Shown: positions 1-8,089 of the stretch, piece after piece
Layout of the letters: every line of letters begins with the position of its first letter
How positions within the stretch are numbered: the stretch's first letter is position 1
Assembly: GCF_022919095.1 (NCBI RefSeq)
Contig: NZ_CP095073.1
Coordinates: 2,108,001-2,172,000, forward strand
Direction of reading: 5' to 3'
Length of the DNA: 64,000 nt
DNA from: Halobacillus salinarum
GTDB lineage: Bacteria; Bacillota; Bacilli; Bacillales; Halobacillaceae
The notes under the pieces: generated by a model
Database searches by the model: none
Told to the model about the DNA's origin: nothing
The model's input: the letters and a program-made list of their open reading frames with translations, nothing else
Position numbers and translations under genes: made by a program

Positions 1-863
1 TTATCCCGTGGGCACGCGGATTAATGCGTTCCCGTGATCCGGAAGCTGTCGTAAGTCAGGCACAGCAGCTTGTCGATGCAGGCTATAAAGAGATCGTTTT
101 AACAGGGATTCACACGGGCGGTTACGGAGAAGACATGAAAGATTACAATTTAGCGATGCTTCTAAGAGAACTGGACAAACGCGTCCAAGGTCTCAAAAGA
201 ATTCGCATCTCTTCTATTGAAGCGAGTCAAATAACAGATGATGTGATTGAAGTTCTTAACGACTCTGATAAAATCGTGCGCCATTTGCATATTCCGCTTC
301 AATCCGGATCTGATACCGTATTGAAAAGAATGAGAAGGAAGTATACGACCGAATTTTATAAAGAAAGAATTGACAGAATTAAAGAAGCACTGCCTGGTCT
401 TGCGATTACTTCAGATGTTATTGTCGGTTTCCCAGGGGAAACAGAGGAAGAATTCATGGAAACATACAACTTTGTAAAAGAAATCGGTTATTCCGAGCTG
501 CATGTCTTTCCATTTTCGAAACGCACAGGTACGCCTGCTGCCCGGATGAAAGATCAAATCGATGATGAAATCAAGCATGAGCGTGTCCGGCGATTAATTG
601 ATTTATCTGACCAGCAAGCGAAGGAATACGCTTCTCAATATGAAGGAGAAGTGCTTGAAATGATTCCAGAAGAGCATTCCAGAGATGAAGAAGGAAGGCT
701 AGTAGGATACACAGACAACTATCTAAAAGTGAAGATTTCAGGAAGCGATGACTTGATTGGTGAGATTGTTAGAGTGAAAATTACCAAAGCGGGTTACCCT
801 TATAATATAGGGGAGTTTGTCCGTGTTATGGATGAACCTTCTCAAGTTTCACTTAGTTCCTGA
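1..863 (+). CDS. mtaB: tRNA (t6A37) methylthiotransferase MtaB, 5' end outside window
   Basis: The reading frame is open from base 3 and continues upstream of the window, so the N-terminal MTTase domain and the radical-SAM CxxxCxxC cluster are missing here. What remains is the rest of the radical-SAM barrel (IPWARGLMRSRDP, LQSGSDTVLKRMRRKYT, SDVIVGFPGETEEEF) and a C-terminal TRAM RNA-binding domain in roughly the last 70 residues. The family converts t6A to ms2t6A at position 37 of ANN-decoding tRNAs, using two 4Fe-4S clusters. It corresponds to B. subtilis yqeV and heads the conserved yqeV–rpsU–yqeY order, here with deoC inserted. A terminator follows directly. Assignment to MtaB rather than MiaB rests on the Elp-like sequence and the gene neighbourhood. 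Confidence 0.93.
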   Translation, partial: IPWARGLMRSRDPEAVVSQAQQLVDAGYKEIVLTGIHTGGYGEDMKDYNLAMLLRELDKRVQGLKRIRISSIEASQITDDVIEVLNDSDKIVRHLHIPLQSGSDTVLKRMRRKYTTEFYKERIDRIKEALPGLAITSDVIVGFPGETEEEFMETYNFVKEIGYSELHVFPFSKRTGTPAARMKDQIDDEIKHERVRRLIDLSDQQAKEYASQYEGEVLEMIPEEHSRDEEGRLVGYTDNYLKVKISGSDDLIGEIVRVKITKAGYPYNIGEFVRVMDEPSQVSLSS

Positions 864-870
864 AACTTTT

Positions 871-904
871 AAACCGCTGTGAGGAAATCATAGCGGTTTT
901 TTAT
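871..904 (+). terminator. Rho-independent terminator after mtaB
   Basis: AAACCGCT and AGCGGTTT form an 8-bp stem followed by a T run, starting 8 bases after the mtaB stop. Confidence 0.85.
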
Positions 905-1015
905 TAGAGCAACGGGGAATCTTTCCTCTTACTTATAAGGAATGCATTCTGTCGTGAATCATGCTATGATACAATAGATGTACGAACAACTCAATTTCTG
1001 AAGGGACGATGATTT

Positions 1016-1687
1016 ATGGAACAAAATTTAGCAAAAATGATTGATCATACACAATTAAAGCCGGATACAACAAAAGAAAAGATTACCCAAATATGTAAAG
1101 AAGCTAAGGAGCACCACTTTGCCTCAGTGTGCATTAACCCCCACTGGGTAAAGTACAGCTATAGTCTTTTAAAAGATACAGACGTGAAGGTTTGTACGGT
1201 GATTGGTTTTCCATTAGGAGCAACGACTACAGAAACTAAATCATTTGAGACGCGGCAGGCGATTGAAAATGGTGCGACTGAAGTAGATATGGTGATCAAT
1301 ATCGGGGAATTGAAATCCGGTAATACGGATGCAGTGAAAGAAGATATTGCAGCTGTTGTGATTGAAGCTGGGGAGAAGGCATTGGTGAAGGTAATCATCG
1401 AGACTTGTCTTTTAACAGACGAAGAAAAAGTAACCGCCTGCGAACTAGCCAAAGCGGCTGGAGCACATTTTGTAAAAACTTCTACAGGATTCTCTACCGG
1501 AGGAGCGACTGTTGAAGATATCAGTTTAATGAGAAAAACAGTCGGTCCTGAATTGGGAGTAAAAGCTTCTGGAGGAGTTCGTGATTACAAAGGTGCAAAA
1601 GCAATGATTGAAGCCGGGGCAACAAGAATTGGTGCTAGTTCAGGAATTGCGATCCTCAACGGAGAACAAGGTACATCTGATTATTAA
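1016..1687 (+). CDS. deoC: deoxyribose-phosphate aldolase
   Basis: This 223-residue class I aldolase cleaves 2-deoxyribose-5-phosphate to acetaldehyde and glyceraldehyde-3-phosphate in deoxynucleoside catabolism. The Schiff-base lysine is in VKTSTGF (about Lys154). The acidic partner is in EVDMVINIG (Asp91) and the second lysine in GVKASGG (about Lys183). The length is normal for DeoC. The ATG is preceded by GAAGGGACG at good spacing. It stands alone here, without the deoR, nupC or pdp genes that often accompany deoC, so control by a distant DeoR cannot be judged from the window. Confidence 0.95.
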   Translation: MEQNLAKMIDHTQLKPDTTKEKITQICKEAKEHHFASVCINPHWVKYSYSLLKDTDVKVCTVIGFPLGATTTETKSFETRQAIENGATEVDMVINIGELKSGNTDAVKEDIAAVVIEAGEKALVKVIIETCLLTDEEKVTACELAKAAGAHFVKTSTGFSTGGATVEDISLMRKTVGPELGVKASGGVRDYKGAKAMIEAGATRIGASSGIAILNGEQGTSDY

Positions 1688-1815
1688 AAGGAAGCGGCAC
1701 GAACAATTTTTTTCTCATAAAAGTGGTCCGTCGTTTTCTCTTATAAGACCCTTGATTGTTTACAGTTCAGGGAATTATAATTTTGTAGAAACGATGTCAG
1801 TTATTAATAAAAAAG

Positions 1816-1844
1816 TTGACCACACGCAAGGCATATAATATAAT
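1816..1844 (+). promoter_or_regulatory. sigma-A promoter for rpsU–yqeY
   Basis: TTGACC (1816–1821) and TATAAT (1839–1844) are separated by 17 bases. They lie about 70 bases upstream of rpsU, and no other gene lies between. Confidence 0.75.
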
Positions 1845-1915
1845 TGTCAAAGGTATGGGACACCTGCTCATACAGTTTAGTAACAGTTTTTTTGCTTCGG
1901 AGGGAGGGAAATAGC

Positions 1916-2089
1916 ATGTCAAAAACAACTCGCGTTCGTAAAAACGAGTCTCTTGAAGATGCTCTTCGTCGCTTCAAGCGCAGTGTATCTAAAAGTGGTA
2001 CACTAGCAGAATATCGTAAGCGTGAATATTACGATAAACCAAGCGTTCGCCGCAAGAAAAAATCTGAGGCAGCTAGAAAGCGCAAGTAG
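1916..2089 (+). CDS. rpsU: 30S ribosomal protein S21
   Basis: This 57-residue, very basic protein begins [11 protein letters not shown] and ends in an Arg/Lys-rich tail, as bS21 does. It binds the 30S platform near the anti-Shine-Dalgarno end of 16S rRNA and aids initiation. The ATG at 1916 follows a strong GGAGGGA site; reading further upstream in the same frame would add a non-conserved leader. The neighbour yqeY follows 24 bases later, the usual arrangement in Bacillaceae, and both are probably read from the TTGACC/TATAAT promoter. Confidence 0.96.
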   Translation: MSKTTRVRKNESLEDALRRFKRSVSKSGTLAEYRKREYYDKPSVRRKKKSEAARKRK

Positions 2090-2113
2090 TGATTAAAGAG
2101 GGTGTTAGTTAGA

Positions 2114-2560
2114 ATGACTATTACTGAACGCCTGACCGAGGATATGAAAACGGCGATGAAGGCAAGGGATAAGCAAACTCTTTCCGTTATTCGCATGGTG
2201 AGAGCTTCAATGCAAAATGAGGCTATCAAACTTGGAAAAGGCGAATTAACTGATGAAGAAGAATTAACTGTTTTAACCCGTGAGGTAAAACAGCGAAAAG
2301 ATTCCCTCCACGAATTCGAAGAAGCTGGACGCGATGATCTTGTAGAAGGACTTCATTATGAATTGGAAGTTTTACAAAGATATATGCCGGAACAGCTGTC
2401 AGAAGAAGAACTTGAGCAAATTGTTCAAGAAACAATTCAAGAGGTAGGAGCTTCTAACAAGAGTGACATGGGTAAAGTCATGAGTGCAGTTATGCCTAAA
2501 GTTAAAGGCAAAGCGGATGGCTCCCAGGTAAATAAGCTCGTGCTAAAGCAATTATCCTAA
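2114..2560 (+). CDS. yqeY: GatB/YqeY domain protein
   Basis: This 148-residue protein resembles the tRNA-binding C-terminal domain of GatB, the amidotransferase subunit that makes Gln-tRNA and Asn-tRNA. The free-standing YqeY family has no settled function. The pattern [24 protein letters not shown] at the N-terminus and the [17 protein letters not shown] motif near the C-terminus are typical. I place the start at ATG 2114, which gives the family N-terminus and suits the AAAGAGGG site; the in-frame GTG at 2102 sits on top of that site. A terminator follows at once. Confidence 0.9.
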   Translation: MTITERLTEDMKTAMKARDKQTLSVIRMVRASMQNEAIKLGKGELTDEEELTVLTREVKQRKDSLHEFEEAGRDDLVEGLHYELEVLQRYMPEQLSEEELEQIVQETIQEVGASNKSDMGKVMSAVMPKVKGKADGSQVNKLVLKQLS

Positions 2561-2564
2561 GTTT

Positions 2565-2597
2565 AAAGGTCTCTCTAATTCAAGAGAGGCCTTTTTA
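2565..2597 (+). terminator. terminator after yqeY
   Basis: AAAGGTCTCTCT pairs, with one G-U, to AGAGAGGCCTTT across a short loop, followed by T residues. Confidence 0.85.
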
Positions 2598-2604
2598 TAT
2601 ACTT

Positions 2605-2633
2605 TGAAACTATTTGGCAATCCTATACGTATA
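2605..2633 (+). promoter_or_regulatory. sigma-W type ECF promoter for yqeZ–floA–yqfB
   Basis: TGAAAC (2605–2610), a 17-base spacer and CGTATA (2628–2633) match the sigma-W consensus used in B. subtilis for the same yqeZ-yqfA-yqfB operon. The site starts right after the yqeY terminator and is about 40 bases upstream of the yqeZ start. The match is read directly; use by sigma-W is inferred from the family. Confidence 0.82.
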
Positions 2634-2673
2634 GGTAGTAACCGAAAGGATGATTGGGGGAGGTGAGAAGTGG

Positions 2674-4020
2674 ATGGTTAGACGCATGCAAAGGATCGTC
2701 GTTTATTCTTTGCTGATCACAGCTGCAGGTATCATAGGCTTTCAGCTTTTTTTGAATGCGGTTTCTGCTAAAGGAGAAGGGAAGCTTGTCTATATCATCC
2801 CTGTATCAGAAACAGTGGAAAGGGGAATGGCTGCTTTTCTTCATCGGACGACAGATGAGGCAATAGAAAATGGTGCAGATCAAATCATTTTTGAATTAGA
2901 CACGCCTGGAGGAAGGGTAGATGCTGCTGGGGCAATTGGAGAGATAATTCAGGACTTAACTGTTCCTAATACAGCTTTTATTACAAGCAGGGCTTATTCT
3001 GCAGGTTCATATATCGCGTTAAACACCGATCAGATTTATATGAAACCTCAGGCAACTATGGGTGCTTCAGGAGTGATTAACTCCGATGGAACCGCAGCAG
3101 ATAAGAAAGCTCAATCTGCCTGGATCTCTTCGATGGTAGCTGCTGCGGAATCGAACAACAGGGATCCTCTTTATGCAAGAGCGATGGCCGATAGCAAAGT
3201 CGATTTACCTGAATATGGAGCCCCTAAAGGGGAATTTCTAACGTTGGGACCTTCACAGGCAAAAGAAGTCGGTTATGCAGAAGGAATTGTTAATGATCGC
3301 ACCGAATTGCTAAATGAGCTGGGTCTTTCGGATGCAAAGATCGTTGAAACGTCCCCGACTCTTGCAGAAAACCTGGCAAGATTACTGACCAATCCAGTCG
3401 TTATTCCAATTTTGCTTTCGGTCGCAAGCCTGGGGCTTGTCGTAGAATTGTATTCCCCTGGATTTGGTGTGCCTGGAATTATGGGCATTCTATCGCTTGT
3501 ATTATTCTTTTATGGACATATTGTAGCAGGCCTGGCTGGGTACGAAGCGATTGTATTACTAATCTTGGGAATTGGACTCATTATTGCTGAATTGTTCCTG
3601 CCGGGAGGCATTGCGGGAATCGCCGGTGTCGTAGCCATTGTGGCCTCTTTAATGCTTTCTTCAGCCGATATGGGACAGATGGCGATGAGCATCGGGATCG
3701 CTGTCATCGTTACGATTGCCGGCTCACTGCTGATGTTTAAGTTCTTTGGATTGGAGCGGGGTTTTTTCCGGCATGTGATCCTTAATGAATCAACTTCTGC
3801 TGAACAAGGCTATCTGTCTTCTGTGACACGTCTTGAACTGATTGGATTAGAAGGAGTAGCTCTTACACCTTTACGTCCTTCAGGCACCGCAATCATTGAT
3901 GAAGAACGCCTCGATGTAGTAAGCGAAGGGGGTTTTATTGGCGCAGGTGAACAAGTAAGAGTGGTAAAAACAGAAGGAGCAAGAATTGTAGTGAGAGCAG
4001 TAAATACTATGAATAACTAG
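2674..4020 (+). CDS. yqeZ: NfeD-family membrane serine protease-like protein YqeZ
   Basis: This 448-residue long-form NfeD protein begins with a signal or anchor segment and continues with a ClpP-class domain (about residues 30–220). The motif SAGSYIA carries the probable nucleophilic serine, and conserved lysines lie around DKKAQSAW. Four to five membrane segments follow (about 235–365), then a C-terminal OB-fold NfeD domain. The family partners flotillins in membrane microdomains. Here floA starts 12 bases after the stop. I take ATG 2674, seven bases after GGGGGAGGTG, in place of the upstream in-frame ATG at 2650. The sigma-W type promoter suggests envelope-stress control. Confidence 0.92.
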   Translation: MVRRMQRIVVYSLLITAAGIIGFQLFLNAVSAKGEGKLVYIIPVSETVERGMAAFLHRTTDEAIENGADQIIFELDTPGGRVDAAGAIGEIIQDLTVPNTAFITSRAYSAGSYIALNTDQIYMKPQATMGASGVINSDGTAADKKAQSAWISSMVAAAESNNRDPLYARAMADSKVDLPEYGAPKGEFLTLGPSQAKEVGYAEGIVNDRTELLNELGLSDAKIVETSPTLAENLARLLTNPVVIPILLSVASLGLVVELYSPGFGVPGIMGILSLVLFFYGHIVAGLAGYEAIVLLILGIGLIIAELFLPGGIAGIAGVVAIVASLMLSSADMGQMAMSIGIAVIVTIAGSLLMFKFFGLERGFFRHVILNESTSAEQGYLSSVTRLELIGLEGVALTPLRPSGTAIIDEERLDVVSEGGFIGAGEQVRVVKTEGARIVVRAVNTMNN

Positions 4021-4032
4021 GAGGAAGATGAA

Positions 4033-5028
4033 ATGACGTTAAATGAACTGATGCCCATTATTATTGTCGGGATCATAATTATTGTATTGGCTGTTCTACT
4101 GACATTTATTCCAGTTATGCTTTGGATCAGTGCCCTTGCGGCCGGGGTGAAAATTAGTATATTTACTTTGGTAGGGATGAGACTGAGACGGGTTATTCCA
4201 TCACGAGTCATTACTCCCCTGATAAAGGCGCATAAAGCAGGAGTGAATGTTAATACGAATCAGCTGGAAAGTCACTACCTTGCTGGAGGGAATGTGGACA
4301 GGGTTGTCAATGCTCTGATCGCAGCACAGCGAGCAAACATCGAGTTAAGTTTTGAACGGGCGGCAGCTATCGATCTCGCAGGAAGAGATGTGTTGGAAGC
4401 CGTACAAATGAGTGTTAATCCTAAGGTGATCGAAACGCCGTTTATTGCCGGGGTAGCTATGGACGGGATTGAAGTAAAAGCTAAAGCGAGAATTACCGTG
4501 CGGGCAAACATCGACAGGCTTGTCGGTGGTGCTGGTGAAGATACGGTAATTGCTCGTGTTGGAGAAGGGATTGTTTCGACAATTGGTTCAAGTAAGAACC
4601 ACAATAAAGTACTGGAAAATCCTGATTTGATCTCTCAAAACGTGTTAGGAAAAGGGTTGGACGCAGGAACAGCATTTGAGATTCTTTCGATTGATATTGC
4701 TGATATTGATATTGGCAAAAATATTGGGGCGATCCTGCAAACCGACCAGGCAGAAGCAGATAAAAATATTGCTCAAGCGAAAGCAGAAGAACGAAGAGCT
4801 ATGGCTATCGCCCAAGAACAAGAAATGCGTGCCCGCGTCCAGGAAATGCATGCAAAAGTAGTGGAAGCAGAAGCCGATGTACCACAGGCGCTTGCTGAAG
4901 CCCTTCGCTCTGGAAAGATGGGCGTCATGGATTACATGAATTATCAAAATATTAATGCAGATACAGATATGAGAAAAACACTAGGAAAATCCACTGACGA
5001 TGAAAACAGTGATGAAGAAGAGAAGTAA
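4033..5028 (+). CDS. floA: flotillin-like scaffold protein FloA
   Basis: This 331-residue protein has a hydrophobic N-terminal segment (about residues 8–50) and a PHB/SPFH-like domain. An Ala/Glu-rich coiled coil follows (about 230–290, with runs such as [23 protein letters not shown] broken into short EA repeats). The acidic tail ends [11 protein letters not shown]-like. FloA organises functional membrane microdomains and recruits signalling and secretion proteins. Length and sequence fit B. subtilis YqfA closely. It is translationally close to yqeZ and is followed 28 bases later by yqfB. Confidence 0.96.
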   Translation: MTLNELMPIIIVGIIIIVLAVLLTFIPVMLWISALAAGVKISIFTLVGMRLRRVIPSRVITPLIKAHKAGVNVNTNQLESHYLAGGNVDRVVNALIAAQRANIELSFERAAAIDLAGRDVLEAVQMSVNPKVIETPFIAGVAMDGIEVKAKARITVRANIDRLVGGAGEDTVIARVGEGIVSTIGSSKNHNKVLENPDLISQNVLGKGLDAGTAFEILSIDIADIDIGKNIGAILQTDQAEADKNIAQAKAEERRAMAIAQEQEMRARVQEMHAKVVEAEADVPQALAEALRSGKMGVMDYMNYQNINADTDMRKTLGKSTDDENSDEEEK

Positions 5029-5056
5029 TCCTTTTTAAGCAGAAAGGAAGATAAGA

Positions 5057-5488
5057 ATGGAAGATCTTTTCAGCCTGGTGTTCAGCAACATGTTTATCCT
5101 GTTAGCGATTGTTTTTGGAATCTACAGCTGGATTAAACGGGCTGCCCTTGGTCAACAGAAGACGGATTCTAAGCGGCAAAAGAATAATCCAGACTCAGAA
5201 ATACGTGGAGAAAGCGCGTCGCAAAATCACGGCCAAGAACCGGAAGAACGACAAACGCCTGGCAGAACGTTTACTTATGAAACACCGAATAAAGATATTC
5301 ATAATGCGCCGATTCAGGAAGATGAAATGAAAGTGCATATTGAAAAGAACAAACACCCGGGTTCGACTCGCTCTTCAAGAAAGATTAAGTGGAATAAAAA
5401 AAGCGTATCGGACGGAATTATTATGGCCGAAATCCTCGGTCCTCCACGTGCCTATAAGCCTCATAACTCAAATTATAGAAAAAGATAA
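5057..5488 (+). CDS. yqfB: YqfB-like small membrane-anchored protein
   Basis: This 143-residue protein has one N-terminal membrane segment (SNMFILLAIVFGIYSWI, residues 8–25) and a long polar, charged remainder. A conserved-looking patch lies near the end (IMAEILGPPRAYKP). It is the third gene of the yqeZ–floA operon and matches the position of B. subtilis yqfB, whose function is not established. Identification rests on position and architecture, not on a recognised domain. A strong terminator closes the operon. Confidence 0.75.
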   Translation: MEDLFSLVFSNMFILLAIVFGIYSWIKRAALGQQKTDSKRQKNNPDSEIRGESASQNHGQEPEERQTPGRTFTYETPNKDIHNAPIQEDEMKVHIEKNKHPGSTRSSRKIKWNKKSVSDGIIMAEILGPPRAYKPHNSNYRKR

Positions 5489-5490
5489 GG

Positions 5491-5530
5491 AAACGCACGA
5501 ATTGTAGTGATACAATTCGTGCGTTTTTCG
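5491..5530 (+). terminator. strong terminator after yqfB
   Basis: A 16-bp perfect stem (5491–5506 with 5511–5526) around a GTGA loop ends in T residues. It separates the floA operon from yqfCD. Confidence 0.93.
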
Positions 5531-5559
5531 TATAAATAGAAAAGAAGGGAGGAAGTCGG

Positions 5560-5847
5560 ATGTCAAAATGGAAGCAGCAGCTCCGTGCTTGGTTAGGACG
5601 TTCTTTCGATTTACCTTCTGATGTGATGCTCGATTTACCGAGAATTACAACGATAGGTTCCATCCACGTTTACATAGAGAACCATACGGGTCTTTTGCAT
5701 TTCTCTGACGAAGAAGTAAGACTTCAGTATAAGCAAGGTCAGATCAAGATTGTAGGACGTGATTTAGGTGTGAAAATGATGCTGAAAGAAGAAATACTGC
5801 TGGAGGGCAGTCTTCAATCAGTGGAATTTCTTCCGCTAAACAAGTAA
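5560..5847 (+). CDS. yqfC: sporulation protein YqfC
   Basis: This 95-residue protein has the YabP/YqfC pattern: LDLPRITTIGSIHVYIENHTG followed by a GQIKIVGRDLGVKMM strand repeat. In B. subtilis yqfC and yqfD are expressed in the mother cell under sigma-E and are needed for normal spore formation. The start follows GGGAGGAAG. The stop is 11 bases before yqfD, so the two are surely co-transcribed. I saw no convincing sigma-E promoter in the short gap after the yqfB terminator. Confidence 0.92.
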   Translation: MSKWKQQLRAWLGRSFDLPSDVMLDLPRITTIGSIHVYIENHTGLLHFSDEEVRLQYKQGQIKIVGRDLGVKMMLKEEILLEGSLQSVEFLPLNK

Positions 5848-5858
5848 GGGGGGATGAT

Positions 5859-7037
5859 ATGTCTCAGAGGCAGCACGATTATTTCCTTGGCTTAATAACG
5901 ATAAAAGTAAAAGGGAAGCTTATTGAACCTTTTCTTCAGGCATGTGTTCGAAATGGGTGCCATATTACGAACGTTAGAAGAATCAATCCAGAAGTCATTC
6001 AAATGACAATCCGTTTAAAAGATTGGAGCACATGCAGGAAATTACGGAAAAATTATCAATGTAAATTTAAAGTAGTGAGTCGTAAAGGAATTCCATTTCT
6101 TTTTCAGCACATGCTAAAAAGAACCTCCCTTGCAGCTGCTTTTATCTTGGGTGTCCTTCTTGTTTTTCTTCTAGCCAACACGTTATGGTCGATTCATGTA
6201 GAAGGATTGAACCCTGAGCTCAGAGCAAGTGTGGAAAAGCAGTTGAAAAGCTATGGAGTCGCCCCGGGAAAGTTGACGATCGGAATGGATGACCCAAACG
6301 AGATTCAACGAAAACTGCTCGACGATGTCCCTGATCTTTTATGGATTGGTGTCAAAAAGCAAGGGACAAGCTATCACCTTTATGGAGTTGAAAAAACAAG
6401 GCAGGACAAAAATGTGAATACCCATCCTGCTGATCTCATAGCTGTAAAAAAAGGAATGGTAATTAAAACATTTATAAAAAAAGGGCGGCCGCTTGTATCT
6501 GTTTATGATGTTGTAAAAAAGGGACAAAGGCTGGCTTCAGGCAAGTTGGTAGAGGGGAAAGACAATAACGCTGTAGTCCGGGCTGAAGGAGAAGTCATTG
6601 CTGAAACCTGGTATAAAGCAAGCCTTTCTGTTCCAGTCAAGCAGCAGCTGAAACTGACGAATGGAGACGCTGAAAAAGAGTATCAACTTCAATTTGGAAA
6701 AATATCCATTCCCATCTGGGGATGGTGGCATAAACAAGATCAACAAAAGAGAGCTGAGAATTACGTCTCAGATTGGTCCGTTTTAAAATGGAAGCTGCCT
6801 GTTCACTTAAGCACTACTTATTACTATCATTCGGAAGATCAGGCGAATTCTTATTCCAATAAAGAAGCGGTTTCAAGAGGAACTGAAACAGCAAAGCAAA
6901 GCCTGTTTCAGCAGCTTCCAAAAGACTCAAAAATCATTGAAGAAAAAGTTTTGCACGAGAGTGAGGAGAATGGTAAAGTAAAATTAATCCTATTATTTAA
7001 AGTATATGAGAATATTGCTGCCACACGTAATTATTAA
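5859..7037 (+). CDS. yqfD: sporulation protein YqfD
   Basis: This 392-residue protein belongs to the YqfD family of stage IV sporulation membrane proteins. It has an N-terminal soluble region with IRRVNPEVIQMTI-like strands and one membrane segment (about residues 92–112). A long outer domain follows, containing paired repeats such as VVKKGMVIKTFIKKG and VVKKGQRLASGKLV that look like a biotinyl/HlyD-type beta barrel. Cleavage or partner roles are unproven. It follows yqfC in the same operon and is followed 24 bases later by phoH. Confidence 0.92.
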   Translation: MSQRQHDYFLGLITIKVKGKLIEPFLQACVRNGCHITNVRRINPEVIQMTIRLKDWSTCRKLRKNYQCKFKVVSRKGIPFLFQHMLKRTSLAAAFILGVLLVFLLANTLWSIHVEGLNPELRASVEKQLKSYGVAPGKLTIGMDDPNEIQRKLLDDVPDLLWIGVKKQGTSYHLYGVEKTRQDKNVNTHPADLIAVKKGMVIKTFIKKGRPLVSVYDVVKKGQRLASGKLVEGKDNNAVVRAEGEVIAETWYKASLSVPVKQQLKLTNGDAEKEYQLQFGKISIPIWGWWHKQDQQKRAENYVSDWSVLKWKLPVHLSTTYYYHSEDQANSYSNKEAVSRGTETAKQSLFQQLPKDSKIIEEKVLHESEENGKVKLILLFKVYENIAATRNY

Positions 7038-7061
7038 GAACGTAACCCAAGGAGATGGAGT

Positions 7062-8024
7062 ATGCAGGAAGACTTAAAAACGATTGATATCCAATTGGAT
7101 AACACCTCAGAAGCTTTAGCACTATTTGGCACTGAGGATAGAAATTTAAAACAAATCGAAGAACAGCTAAAAGTCTCAATTATTTCCCGGGGAGAACGAG
7201 TGAGTGTTTCCGGACAAGCAGAGCACGTTCAACTGACAGAAGACATTTTGCTCGCCGTTCTTGCCATTATCCGCAAAGGACTAACAATTACAGAAAGAGA
7301 TATTGTTTATGCTGTGGACCTAGCAAAAAAAGGTAAAATTAATCAATTTGAAGCTCTTTTTGAGGATGAAATTACCCGGAACACAAAAGGGAAGTCCATA
7401 CGTGTCAAAACGCTTGGTCAAAGAAATTACGTAAATGCGATTAAAAAGCACGACCTTGTGTTTGGTATCGGTCCAGCCGGGACAGGAAAGACATATCTAG
7501 CCGTTATCATGGCTGTCAACGCCCTGAAGAAAGGAGAAGTAAAACGGATTATACTTACACGCCCTGCGGTGGAAGCTGGAGAAAGTCTCGGATTTCTGCC
7601 CGGCGATTTAAAGGAAAAGGTGGATCCGTATTTACGACCTCTTTATGATTCACTGCACGATGTCTTCGGTGCTGAACACACTGCAAGACTCATTGACAGA
7701 GGTACGATAGAAATTGCCCCGCTTGCGTATATGCGAGGGCGTACACTGGATGATGCCTTTGCTATTCTTGATGAGGCACAAAACACGACACCAGAACAAA
7801 TGAAGATGTTTCTTACGCGTTTGGGATTTGGTTCAAAGATGATTATTACAGGGGATATCACGCAGGTAGACTTGCCTAGAGGAGTGACCTCCGGATTAAA
7901 AGTGGCTGCAGAACGTCTCAGTCATGTAAAGGGATCCGCTTTTATTCATCTTGATCAGACAGATGTAGTCCGTCACCCGCTTGTGCAGCGGATTATTAAC
8001 GCGTATGAAGAAAAGCAGTCATAA
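7062..8024 (+). CDS. phoH: PhoH-like ATPase
   Basis: This 320-residue cytoplasmic P-loop ATPase has Walker A GPAGTGKT (residues 137–144) and Walker B in AFAILDEAQNTTPEQM. The N-terminal KH-like region is usual for the longer PhoH form. The family is linked to RNA metabolism through its constant neighbourhood with ybeY and era, which is also seen here. The exact reaction is unsettled. In E. coli the namesake is phosphate-regulated, but no Pho box is visible upstream in this window. Confidence 0.93.
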   Translation: MQEDLKTIDIQLDNTSEALALFGTEDRNLKQIEEQLKVSIISRGERVSVSGQAEHVQLTEDILLAVLAIIRKGLTITERDIVYAVDLAKKGKINQFEALFEDEITRNTKGKSIRVKTLGQRNYVNAIKKHDLVFGIGPAGTGKTYLAVIMAVNALKKGEVKRIILTRPAVEAGESLGFLPGDLKEKVDPYLRPLYDSLHDVFGAEHTARLIDRGTIEIAPLAYMRGRTLDDAFAILDEAQNTTPEQMKMFLTRLGFGSKMIITGDITQVDLPRGVTSGLKVAAERLSHVKGSAFIHLDQTDVVRHPLVQRIINAYEEKQS

Positions 8025-8048
8025 GGCCCAACAGATTTGGGTCTTCTT
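8025..8048 (+). terminator. possible weak terminator after phoH
   Basis: GGCCCAA and TTTGGGTC form a 7-bp stem followed by an interrupted T run. Readthrough into pgpH is likely. Confidence 0.45.
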
Positions 8049-8089
8049 TCATATTAAGGCATGGAATTATTTGGCACCGGGAGGGCGCT

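Noticed and set aside
4275-4604. Minus-strand open frame inside floA
   Set aside because: A composition artefact of the Ala-rich coding strand; it has no start signal.
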